From Caldisericaceae bacterium (GTDB lineage: Bacteria > Caldisericota > Caldisericia > Caldisericales > Caldisericaceae), in contig JALVXB010000021.1 in assembly GCA_027023025.1 (NCBI GenBank), positions 51,387 to 115,386 on the forward strand: a DNA stretch of 64,000 nucleotides, read 5' to 3'. Both the position numbers and the translations under genes were made by a program. Shown in pieces: positions 56,433-63,979 of this stretch (positions within the stretch are counted from its first letter, which is position 1; each line of letters starts with the position of its first letter). The notes below the pieces were generated by a model, which ran no database searches, was not told where the DNA came from, and saw nothing but the letters and a program-made list of their open reading frames with translations.

Positions 56433-57674
56433 CTAAGAATATTTTTTAGCAAATGCAATTACTGCTTTCTTAAACACTTCCATTGGTGCATCAACGAGTC
56501 CCGCACCAACCTGTCCAATACCGGGTTTCTTATGTGCAATACCTGTATCGATAAATGGTGGCAGGTTCTTCTCTACGACTTTTCTAATATCAATACCGGT
56601 AGGTGTACCCCTGAAGTTTAAATAAGGAACCTGATACACATTATTCTCACCAATTGTTATCTCGTACATTGATAATGTTTTGTTCAGTCCATCCTGTGGT
56701 GTCCCACCGACAAACTGGACGATTGCAGGTGCAGCACCAATAGCAAATCCGCCAAGTCCTGCAGTTTCCATTATTGCACTATCACCAATGTCCGGATTTG
56801 CATCTTCTTTTGTGAAGCCAGGGAAGTAAAGTGCATTGGGTGGAACTGGAGCAGGGGCAGTAAACCACTGATCACCCATACCAGATATCTGAATACCAAA
56901 ATCAGTGCCGTTGCGTGCCATAGTTACAACCATTGTACTACCTTCAATGTTGCGTGCAGGATCAAGACTTGCCTTTGCAGCAGGCATTGAGAGGTTTAAG
57001 AATGTATGGTCGTTACTATCGATAAATTTGAGAACCTCCTCCACTGTATTTGCATCACTTGTTTTAACCATTGCGGGAGCAATCTGTCTGAAGAAAAGTG
57101 AAGTTGCACCTTTGTTTCTGTTGTGAAGTTCGTCACCCATGTGAAGCGCCTGTGCAATAATGTTCTTAAGATCAATTTTCTTAAGATAGCGTATCGCTTT
57201 ATCCATTGCAGGATACATTACTTCTTCCATCCACTTTAAGTGTGCAATTACATCAGGACCATACGCTCCCATCCTTAATACTTTGCCAAGGCCTTCGTTC
57301 ATCGTTGCATAAGCCTTGTTTCCAAATGCCTCGTTCTCCACAATATATACGGGCATTGATGGAGAAACTATACCAGCCATAGGACCAACTGCCTGATGGT
57401 GATGGCATGGAGAAAATTCTATCTCACCAGACGCAGCAATTTCTTCAGCTTCTTTTTCGTCTTTGGCCATACCCTCATAAATCAAAGCACCAATAACAGC
57501 ACCCTTCTGCGGCCCACACATTCTATCCCATGTAATTGGTGGTCCTGCATGAAGGATCATGTTTTTCTTCATCCCAGGAATTACATCGATTGCCTTACCC
57601 ATACCAACAAGTACAGGACGCGCCGAAAGCAATCTGTCAAACGCTTCCTTGTTCGCCTTTTCAATATCTACCAT
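56433..57674 (-). CDS. allG: DUF1116 protein, AllG (YlbE)-type
   Basis: The 413-residue protein is a DUF1116 member, recognised by DRMCGPQKGAVIGALIYEG, SPCHHHQAVGPMAG and MGDELHNRNKGATSLFFRQIAP. In E. coli the AllF, AllG and AllH proteins together form oxamate carbamoyltransferase in allantoin fermentation. Its neighbour AllF-type gene at 57870 supports the role. The usual N-terminal region of this family (with WRPPAGGD) is absent and is instead encoded by the small gene at 57697-57873. AGGAGGTG precedes the ATG. Confidence 0.85.
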   Translation of the reverse strand: MVDIEKANKEAFDRLLSARPVLVGMGKAIDVIPGMKKNMILHAGPPITWDRMCGPQKGAVIGALIYEGMAKDEKEAEEIAASGEIEFSPCHHHQAVGPMAGIVSPSMPVYIVENEAFGNKAYATMNEGLGKVLRMGAYGPDVIAHLKWMEEVMYPAMDKAIRYLKKIDLKNIIAQALHMGDELHNRNKGATSLFFRQIAPAMVKTSDANTVEEVLKFIDSNDHTFLNLSMPAAKASLDPARNIEGSTMVVTMARNGTDFGIQISGMGDQWFTAPAPVPPNALYFPGFTKEDANPDIGDSAIMETAGLGGFAIGAAPAIVQFVGGTPQDGLNKTLSMYEITIGENNVYQVPYLNFRGTPTGIDIRKVVEKNLPPFIDTGIAHKKPGIGQVGAGLVDAPMEVFKKAVIAFAKKYS

Positions 57675-57696
57675 CTCACACCTCCTAAATTGGATT

Positions 57697-57873
57697 TTAT
57701 TTTCCTAACAGCTTCTTTAATGCATCCATAACTTCCTGATCGCCACCTGCAGGCGGTCTCCAATCCACCTGAATAACTTTTACTCCTACATCATCAAGGC
57801 TTTCTTTAAAAGAGAGTAAGCCAATATTTATAACTTTTAATTCTTGCTTAAATAGGTCAGAGATCTTTCTCAT
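57697..57873 (-). CDS. 58-residue protein resembling the N-terminal segment of AllG/YlbE-family proteins
   Basis: A 58-codon ORF with GGAGGTG before the ATG, which overlaps the AllF-type stop codon (ATGA), so translation is coupled. The peptide contains INIGLLSFKESL and QVDWRPPAGGD, stretches I associate with the N terminus of larger YlbE-type proteins. Its downstream neighbour AllG starts 23 bp after its stop in a different piece. It therefore looks like a natural gene split of the AllG chain rather than a spurious ORF. The link is from memory of family patterns and was not checked by alignment. Confidence 0.6.
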   Translation of the reverse strand: MRKISDLFKQELKVINIGLLSFKESLDDVGVKVIQVDWRPPAGGDQEVMDALKKLLGK

Positions 57874-59447
57874 TTCGCACCTCCAAGATTCTTAACGATG
57901 TATGACGAAAGCTTTGCTGCCGCTGCATTAGATGGCATTACGATAACTCCTACATCCTCAAGTTGTTTTTTGACTTTGCTACGGCCTTGAGGGTCTTTGT
58001 CCGTTCCAGTTATAGAAGCAACAAATGTGATATTTCTTCCATCCTTTGCTGCAAGATCTTTAGCTTCCTTAATTGCTGGTGCCAGTTCCTCACCTGGCTT
58101 CATATTGGATCCATATCCTAAGACGACATCCAGAAGAATTACAGCAACAGATGGATCCTTTGCTTCTTCTACAATCTTTTTGTTCCTTAATGTAAAGTCG
58201 ATCATTGGGTGAGGCCTTCCTACGGTAAATTCATCTTCTCCAAGATCAACAAATGTATTTTCCTGGCTAATCCACGAATCTTTTAATTTATACTCAGGAT
58301 TAATAGGAGCATTGCCGTAAACTTCACCGATTATTTGCCTGGAGAGTAGCATTGCCTCGTCGCAAAGAGTTCCTCCTGTATATAAACCTCTAACATACTT
58401 CTGCCCCTCTTTCTTATTTTTACTTTCCCTGTCAGCAATAGCAAGAATCTCTTTCTCCCGCTCTTCGAGAATCTTTTTAAACTCATCGAGAGATTTACCT
58501 TTTGCAAGAGATGCCGCAATAAGCCCTGCTTCTTCCAGCGTGTTAGCAGGAATTGCACCAGCACTTTTTACCACTTCAGGATCGCCGCCAAGGAAAATTC
58601 CCACGACTGGTTTCTTAATTTCACTCTTTATGAGGTCAGCAATCTTTTTTAAGACATCAGGATGTGGTGGCTTAGAAACGAGTACAATGTACTTTGTGTC
58701 GGGGTCTTCTTCCAATGCTTTCATTCCTTCAATAAACATAATACCGCCGACATCTTTCTTAACATCTCTTCCACCTGTTCCAATCGCCTGTGATATTCCA
58801 GCACCTTCGTTTGTTATTACAGAACTTACTTCCTGAAGTCCAGTTCCAGATGCTGCAACAATACCTATGTTACCACGCTCAACGACATTAGCAAAGCACA
58901 GGGGTGCACCATTTATTATAGCAGTGCCGCAATCTGGCCCCATTACCAATAACCCATTATCCCGTGCATATTTTTTAAGCTCAATTTCTTTATCAAGAGG
59001 AACATTATCCGAAAAAAGCATTACATGCAGTCCATGTTTAAGTGCTTTCATTGCCTCGTCACCAGCATACTTTCCAGCAACTGAAATAATTACCATGTTT
59101 GCATCGGGCATGTATTCAAGTGCTCCTTCGAGGCTTTTTGGCATATATTCTCCAGCTTCTTTCGCCTTTGAACGCGTTTCCTTAAGTAATTGTTCTATTT
59201 TTTCAAATGCCTTATTAGCTGCTTCTTCACTTTCTGCTTTAACGGCAATCAAAAGATCTGAATCACTTGCGTCTTTAAACATGTCGAGCAATAATCCAGA
59301 TGTTTCCAAAATAGATTTATTCTGTTCAGTGCCCATTACAACAGCAGCATCTTTAACACCTTCAAGGGAAGTAGCATCACGCGCGACAAGCATTAGCGTA
59401 ACAGAATCATAGTACTCCCCTTTTTTTATAATTCCTTTTACGACCAT
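57870..59447 (-). CDS. allF: FdrA/AllF-type protein, acyl-CoA-synthetase-like
   Basis: The 525-residue protein is of the FdrA family, with a succinyl-CoA-synthetase alpha-like core: VVMGPDCGTAIING, GIVAASGTGLQEVSSV, VGIFLGGDPEV and the tail VDLGEDEFTVGRPHPMIDF. With AllG and AllH it forms oxamate carbamoyltransferase, producing carbamoyl phosphate that a carbamate kinase could turn into ATP (no such gene is in the window). It overlaps AllH by 10 bp and ends on the start of the 58-residue gene (ATGA). Confidence 0.88.
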   Translation of the reverse strand: MVVKGIIKKGEYYDSVTLMLVARDATSLEGVKDAAVVMGTEQNKSILETSGLLLDMFKDASDSDLLIAVKAESEEAANKAFEKIEQLLKETRSKAKEAGEYMPKSLEGALEYMPDANMVIISVAGKYAGDEAMKALKHGLHVMLFSDNVPLDKEIELKKYARDNGLLVMGPDCGTAIINGAPLCFANVVERGNIGIVAASGTGLQEVSSVITNEGAGISQAIGTGGRDVKKDVGGIMFIEGMKALEEDPDTKYIVLVSKPPHPDVLKKIADLIKSEIKKPVVGIFLGGDPEVVKSAGAIPANTLEEAGLIAASLAKGKSLDEFKKILEEREKEILAIADRESKNKKEGQKYVRGLYTGGTLCDEAMLLSRQIIGEVYGNAPINPEYKLKDSWISQENTFVDLGEDEFTVGRPHPMIDFTLRNKKIVEEAKDPSVAVILLDVVLGYGSNMKPGEELAPAIKEAKDLAAKDGRNITFVASITGTDKDPQGRSKVKKQLEDVGVIVMPSNAAAAKLSSYIVKNLGGAK

Positions 59448-60319
59448 TTAATACCTCCTTGCATCAATTTTTTAATCATAAGTAAAAACCCGGTAGATAT
59501 GTCAGCCCCGGATGTTTCTCCTATATTTAATAATTTTAGTACTGCATTTTCAATTATAATTGGATCATTTGAAAATAACGAAAGCACGAGCGTTTTTACT
59601 CTTTCGTACAAAAAACCATGAGAAGCATAGTATAAAAAAGTATCTGATATAATATTGCTTCCACGAGAAAGATTGAACATTTTCTTCCTTATTTCCTCGG
59701 TATTTGTTCCTGTAAGTTTTTCGTAGACGAGTAAAGCAATCATGAATCCATCCAGAATGTCGTCTCCTTGGGGTGTAAGCCCAAAACCCAGCCCTTTTAA
59801 TTTAGATGCAGATTTTAAATTTCCATTTAGTATATCGTTCGAAAACGATTCTAACGAATAAGCGAGATTTTTTTCAAAAGGTGTGATAAAAAAGTTAATT
59901 CGCCTTTTATCTATCAAAAACACAGCGCTTAATGGAGAAGCTTCTTTCCTCAAAATATTTTCAAATTTATTTAATCCTTTTTTAAACAATTCTAAATTTT
60001 TGCTTGGAATAATCAGGTTAGAATTATACTGAGGGGATGAGTCAATATCGCAGGCAAAGCTATCGTTAAGCACAATCTTGCTTTTATCTATATAAATACT
60101 TTTAACAAACGAAAGAGAATCAACATTAATTACAATATTATTAGGACCGCCCCCGACAGAGTGCGTCACAAGAGACACAATTTTGTCTCTCTTTATATAA
60201 AAATTTACTGCATTGTTAAAGACAGAGTGAATCTTAAAATACCCAGAAAGGGAATGTTTACCCCCAAATCTCACTTGGTCGCCAACCGAATTTACCTTCA
60301 AAACTAACGATAAACTCAA
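59438..60319 (-). CDS. allH: DUF2877 protein, AllH (YlbF)-type
   Basis: The 293-residue protein is a DUF2877 member, shown by GLGFGLTPQGDDILDGFMIALL at about residues 175-196 and GETSGADISTGFLLM near the end. It is the third component of the oxamate carbamoyltransferase set (AllH). Start is TTG with AAAGGAGG upstream; the normal family length supports it. It is the first gene of the AllH-AllF-AllG-cyclase-Xdh-permease transcription unit, but the terminator at 60345-60384 lies directly upstream. Confidence 0.82.
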   Translation of the reverse strand: MSLSLVLKVNSVGDQVRFGGKHSLSGYFKIHSVFNNAVNFYIKRDKIVSLVTHSVGGGPNNIVINVDSLSFVKSIYIDKSKIVLNDSFACDIDSSPQYNSNLIIPSKNLELFKKGLNKFENILRKEASPLSAVFLIDKRRINFFITPFEKNLAYSLESFSNDILNGNLKSASKLKGLGFGLTPQGDDILDGFMIALLVYEKLTGTNTEEIRKKMFNLSRGSNIISDTFLYYASHGFLYERVKTLVLSLFSNDPIIIENAVLKLLNIGETSGADISTGFLLMIKKLMQGGIKWS

Positions 60320-60344
60320 ATATATTCCTCCTTTACAATAAAAA

Positions 60345-60384
60345 TAAAAAACCCTCAGACACGAGTATACTGAGGGTTTTTTAA
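60345..60384 (-). terminator. terminator after the GNAT-like gene, immediately before allH
   Basis: ACCCTCAG (60351-60358) and CTGAGGGT (60370-60377) form the stem core, extended by A/T runs on both sides, so the hairpin is strong and reads in both directions. On the minus strand it is followed by TTTTTTATTTTTATTG and then the allH Shine-Dalgarno. It ends the upstream gene and may act as an attenuator for the purine operon. Confidence 0.8.
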
Positions 60385-60391
60385 AAGAAAT

Positions 60392-61129
60392 TTATACGTT
60401 AGGCTCTTCAGGAATTTTAAAGCTTTCAGCCGATTTCAGCAAATCTTCAGGTACGGGAGCTTGTAATGTAGTGCCAAGATAGTCTTCAAGATACTTCTTA
60501 ATTGAAGCATCCCAATATTCTTTTGTGATATAGAAAACCTTTGCTCCTCCTAATTCATGCTGGTATTCCGGCCAAGGATACGATGGCTGAGCCATACCAA
60601 TGCCCCATCTCTTAAAGCCATTGTAACTTTCGTATGTTGCCCAGAATTCCTTCTGGCCAAGAATTTCAAAAGTGTAATAAGTTTTTGCATAATACATTGC
60701 TGCACCTGCACGGAATCCTCGCTTAAACGCCATGGTGTGAAGACTGATGTTGATATCCTTGTTCATAAGCCTTCCGTTTCCAAGTGCCGCAAGTTCACCA
60801 TCGATAATTCCAACTAATAGATAAGGGTCCTTGAGTCTGTTTCTATACCAGCCAAGAATTTCAGCGTAAACCCTCGCACCTACGATGTCATAAAAATCGT
60901 GATCTACATCAAGAAATTTTTTGATAAACGGCAATAACGCAGGAGCTTCCTCCTTTGTCATCTGTCTAATAACCATCGTTTTTCTTTCGCCTTCTCTGTT
61001 CTTAAGCTCAATGTACATCGGCTCCCACGGCTTAAGCACCATAGGTGGCGGGCTTAATAAAGGTTCTAGCTCCTCGACTTTAAAGACTACTTCCCCCTGC
61101 GAAACTTTTTCTGGTGGTTGTTTTTTCAT
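60392..61129 (-). CDS. GNAT-like acetyltransferase-family protein
   Basis: The 245-residue protein resembles a GNAT acyltransferase in its central part: MVIRQMTKEEAPALLPFIKKF, then YLLVGIIDGELAALGNGRLM, then an alpha/beta stretch ending ESYNGFKRWGIGM. The acetyl-CoA loop Q/RxxGxG/A is not obvious (KRGFRAGAAMYYAKTYY is the nearest candidate), so the enzymatic role is uncertain. GGGGAGA precedes the ATG. Position upstream of the AllFGH operon suggests but does not prove a link to that pathway. Confidence 0.55.
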   Translation of the reverse strand: MKKQPPEKVSQGEVVFKVEELEPLLSPPPMVLKPWEPMYIELKNREGERKTMVIRQMTKEEAPALLPFIKKFLDVDHDFYDIVGARVYAEILGWYRNRLKDPYLLVGIIDGELAALGNGRLMNKDINISLHTMAFKRGFRAGAAMYYAKTYYTFEILGQKEFWATYESYNGFKRWGIGMAQPSYPWPEYQHELGGAKVFYITKEYWDASIKKYLEDYLGTTLQAPVPEDLLKSAESFKIPEEPNV

Positions 61130-61160
61130 GTTATCTCCCCTTTCTTTTAAAGTTTTTTCT

Positions 61161-61189
61161 ATTATAAACTACTATATTCTAATTGTCAA
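61161..61189 (-). promoter_or_regulatory. consensus promoter of the GNAT-like gene (and possibly the purine operon)
   Basis: TTGACA (61184-61189, minus) and TATAAT (61161-61166) are 17 bp apart, about 32 bp before the ATG. Read-through past the terminator at 60345-60384 would let this promoter drive the whole cluster. Confidence 0.8.
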
Positions 61190-61220
61190 GTATTTTATTG
61201 ACTTTTAAAGCGCAATTTTG

Positions 61221-61248
61221 TTGTTTATATTCAATTTTGTAATATAAT
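61221..61248 (+). promoter_or_regulatory. promoter of the SDR-plsY-rlmN genes
   Basis: TTGTTT (61221-61226) and TATAAT (61243-61248) are 16 bp apart, about 32 bp before the SDR start codon. Confidence 0.6.
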
Positions 61249-61279
61249 AGACAAAAAGTATCGAGGAGACTAAAAATAA

Positions 61280-61987
61280 ATGATAGACAATTACTCATTA
61301 AAGAGAAAAAAAATTCTATTCTTTGGATGCAAAAGTTGGGCACACACCATAATTGATAAAATAAGTGCATACACAAAAATAAAAACCATCGGAGAATCTG
61401 ATTTATGTGATATTTCTGTATCTCTAAAGCAAGATTCAAATTGGGAAAGCAATATAAATAATGAATTAAAAAGCAGCGAATTCGATGGGTTAGTAAATAT
61501 AGGTATGTTAACAAACTTAGACGGATTAATTACGACGCCATTGGATAAATGGAAAGAGATCGTGTTCTCAAATTTGCAGTTATTATACAAAAGCATAAAT
61601 GTATTTAAAGAATACTTAAAGAAGGGGGCAAGTATTGTAAATATATTAGAAATAGGAGCAATGGAAGGCTTAGGTGGAGGCTCAGCCTACGAAGCATTTT
61701 ACAAGGAATCTCGATTTTTGATGAGAAATCTTGCAGAAACACTCGGAGATAGAAAAATACGCCTGAACTCAATCAGAGCAGGATACATTGACACACAAAC
61801 AACTTCAAATGAGAATCTCAGGAAACTGTATGCAACAACAGCTTCAAATTCCGTGCTGTTAAAAGAAGTAGGCACATTGGACGAACTGACGAATGCCATA
61901 ATCTTTTTTCTGTCAGACGCGTCTAGATACATTACGGGGAACGAGTTGTTTATTGACGGAGGAGCACATATAACTTCTTACTTATAG
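61280..61987 (+). CDS. degenerate short-chain dehydrogenase/reductase
   Basis: The 235-residue protein matches the SDR fold by its C terminus (RLNSIRAGYIDTQTT; FLSDASRYITGNELFIDGGAHIT) and NIG and SIVNILE segments. Two enzyme hallmarks are altered: the glycine-rich TGxxxGxG at the N terminus is replaced by ILFFGCKSWAHTI, and the YxxxK triad reads SAYEAFYKESR, with Tyr-Lys spacing shifted. It may be a structural or FabI-like form rather than a normal reductase. GAGGAG precedes the ATG; plsY starts 17 bp later, suggesting a lipid link. Confidence 0.7.
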   Translation: MIDNYSLKRKKILFFGCKSWAHTIIDKISAYTKIKTIGESDLCDISVSLKQDSNWESNINNELKSSEFDGLVNIGMLTNLDGLITTPLDKWKEIVFSNLQLLYKSINVFKEYLKKGASIVNILEIGAMEGLGGGSAYEAFYKESRFLMRNLAETLGDRKIRLNSIRAGYIDTQTTSNENLRKLYATTASNSVLLKEVGTLDELTNAIIFFLSDASRYITGNELFIDGGAHITSYL

Positions 61988-62004
61988 AGAAAGGATTGAG
62001 GAAC

Positions 62005-62634
62005 ATGTGGAAAATACTTTTAGTTATCTTTGCTTCTTATTTTATTGGTTCGATTCCAAATGGGTACATTATTTCAAAAAAATTTTACGGAATCGACATA
62101 ACAAAATACGGTAGTGGCAACATTGGAATGACTAATGTCCAAAGAGTTCTTGGAAATAAGCCAGCAGCAATTGTACTGATATTAGATGTTTCAAAGGGAG
62201 CAGTTGCAGTTCTCCTGGGCAGGTATGTGGCACATAACTATACTGCGATGATGCTTTCCGGCATAGCAGCGGTAATAGGGCACGATTACTCAATCTTCAT
62301 GCCCCACTTTAAAGGAGGAAAAGGAGTAGCTGCAACATACGGGGTTGCAGCCCTGATAAACTTCCCTGCTGCACTACTTTCATTTGCTACATTCCTTGGT
62401 ATCGTGATTAAGACAAAGTATGTATCACTTGGGTCAATTATTTCAATTGCACTTTATCCAGTTTTTCTTTTGCTTTTAAGAGAAAATAAAACCGTTGTGC
62501 TTTGGAGTATAGTTTTCCCAATACTCGTTATATATTCACACAGAGAAAATATTAAGCGCTTAATCTCTGGCACAGAAAGAAAGATAGGCGAAAAGGTTAT
62601 AATAAACAATGAAAAAAATGAAAAAAGACATTAA
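62005..62634 (+). CDS. plsY: glycerol-3-phosphate acyltransferase PlsY (second copy)
   Basis: The second PlsY of the window (209 aa) shows GSIPNGYIISKKFYG, GSGNIGMTNVQRVLG and FKGGKGVAATYG. It acylates glycerol-3-phosphate from acyl-phosphate in the membrane. The ATG was chosen over a TTG three codons upstream because AAAGGA is 9 nt before it. Its closeness to the SDR and the RNA-methyltransferase gene (26-bp overlap) makes an operon. Why two copies exist is unclear. Confidence 0.93.
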   Translation: MWKILLVIFASYFIGSIPNGYIISKKFYGIDITKYGSGNIGMTNVQRVLGNKPAAIVLILDVSKGAVAVLLGRYVAHNYTAMMLSGIAAVIGHDYSIFMPHFKGGKGVAATYGVAALINFPAALLSFATFLGIVIKTKYVSLGSIISIALYPVFLLLLRENKTVVLWSIVFPILVIYSHRENIKRLISGTERKIGEKVIINNEKNEKRH

Positions 62635-63667
62635 GAACCTCTCTCTTGAAGAGCTCAAGAGGCACTTCATAGAAATAGGAGAAAAACCATATCGAGCAGA
62701 GGAAATATTTAGGGCAATTTACAAGAGTAAAATATTTAACTTTTACGATATTACTACATTGCCCAAAACACTGAGGGATGCTCTTGATAATCAGTTTTTT
62801 ATAACTTCATCCGAATTAATTTCCAAACGGAAATCATCAGACAGCAGTATAAAATTCTTGATCAAGTTTCCTGATAACAGCCTCGTTGAAACCGTACTAA
62901 TAAAAGACACCGCTCATGGAAAAACGAGGAACACACTTTGCTTATCTTCGCAGGTAGGATGTGCAATGAAATGTAAATTCTGTGCAACAGGTCAAATGGG
63001 ATTTACTCGTAACTTGACGGTAGGAGAAATTATAGAACAATTTTTATTAGCCGAGAAAATAGCAGGGAAAATAAACAACATTGTATTTATGGGGATGGGT
63101 GAGCCCCTGGCAAATTACGAGAATGTTAAAAAAGCAATTGAAATTATAACAGACAATAAAGGAAGAGGGTTAGGCAAGAGGAAAATCGTTATATCCACAT
63201 CTGGAATAATAGACAAAATCTATAAACTTACCGATGAGATAAAATCAGTCAAACTTGCAATTTCGTTGCATGCAGCAACACAAGAAAAAAGAGATTATTT
63301 AATGCCTGGATTGAGAAATTACAAAATCTCGAACCTATTTGAAGCACTCAAATACTATAATCGCAAAACCGGAAATACAATTACGATAGAGTACTTACTT
63401 ATAAAGGATGTAAATGACGACTACAAAGATGCAAAAGACCTAATAAAATTACTCAGAACTCTTAAATTTGTTAAAGTTAACTTGATTCACTTTAATCGAG
63501 TAGCACATATAGACTTCAAATCCTCTAGCAGAGAAAAAGTATTTGCAGAGATTCTCAAGAAAAATGGCATTACTGTTACTATTCGGCATTCGAAAGGAGA
63601 AGAAATATCTGCAGCATGCGGCCAGCTTGCAACAGATAAAAATATAGCTACAAAATTTAAGGCATAA
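62609..63667 (+). CDS. rlmN: RlmN 23S rRNA/tRNA adenine-C2 methyltransferase
   Basis: The 352-residue radical SAM enzyme methylates A2503 of 23S rRNA and A37 of tRNA at C2. The cluster motif CAMKCKFCATGQMGF is at about residues 114-128, followed by MGMGEPLANYENV, and the conserved C-terminal Cys is in ISAACGQLA. Its start lies within the end of plsY. The downstream gene-free 90 bp leads into the tandem peptide array. Confidence 0.95.
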   Translation: MKKMKKDIKNLSLEELKRHFIEIGEKPYRAEEIFRAIYKSKIFNFYDITTLPKTLRDALDNQFFITSSELISKRKSSDSSIKFLIKFPDNSLVETVLIKDTAHGKTRNTLCLSSQVGCAMKCKFCATGQMGFTRNLTVGEIIEQFLLAEKIAGKINNIVFMGMGEPLANYENVKKAIEIITDNKGRGLGKRKIVISTSGIIDKIYKLTDEIKSVKLAISLHAATQEKRDYLMPGLRNYKISNLFEALKYYNRKTGNTITIEYLLIKDVNDDYKDAKDLIKLLRTLKFVKVNLIHFNRVAHIDFKSSSREKVFAEILKKNGITVTIRHSKGEEISAACGQLATDKNIATKFKA

Positions 63668-63693
63668 ATTTGCAGAAAATATTTCCAAACCAC

Positions 63694-63721
63694 TTGACAA
63701 ATTTTGAAAATGTATTTTAAT
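63694..63721 (+). promoter_or_regulatory. promoter before the tandem peptide array
   Basis: A perfect TTGACA (63694-63699) is followed after 16 bp by TTTAAT (63716-63721), about 30 bp before the first AAAGGAGGTGA. Confidence 0.6.
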
Positions 63722-63769
63722 TTATGTGTAGACATAGGCAATTATGTTACCGAAAGGAGGTGAAATGTG

Positions 63770-63856
63770 ATGAAGTGGGGTAGCAAAGTATTAGCATTCT
63801 TACTTGGGATAAGTCTTTTGGTACTTACCCTCGCAGCTGATTTTAAATGGCACTAA
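63770..63856 (+). CDS. 28-residue hydrophobic peptide, array copy 1
   Basis: ATG at 63770 (a GTG lies one codon earlier) begins a 28-codon ORF ending TAA. AAAGGAGGTGA, an almost full complement of the 16S rRNA 3' end, is 8 nt upstream. The peptide has a basic start (MKWGSK), a hydrophobic core of about 17 residues with VLAFLLGISLLVLTLAA, and a short polar tail DFKWH. This is either a small membrane peptide or a signal-peptide precursor whose tail could be released as a short peptide. It resembles type I toxin and hydrophobic pheromone precursors in general layout, but no family is recognised. Confidence 0.75.
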   Translation: MKWGSKVLAFLLGISLLVLTLAADFKWH

Positions 63857-63892
63857 ACTAAAAGCAAAATTTTCGAAAGGAGGTGAAATGTG

Positions 63893-63979
63893 ATGAAGTG
63901 GGGTAGCAAAGTATTAGCATTCTTACTTGGGATAAGTCTTTTGGTACTTACCCTCGCAGCTGATTTTAAATGGCACTAA
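63893..63979 (+). CDS. 28-residue hydrophobic peptide, array copy 2
   Basis: Identical in DNA and protein to the ORF at 63770-63856, 123 bp downstream, with the same ribosome-binding site. The gap to the previous stop is 36 bp and holds the whole non-coding part of the unit. A third copy is expected beyond the window. Confidence 0.75.
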   Translation: MKWGSKVLAFLLGISLLVLTLAADFKWH

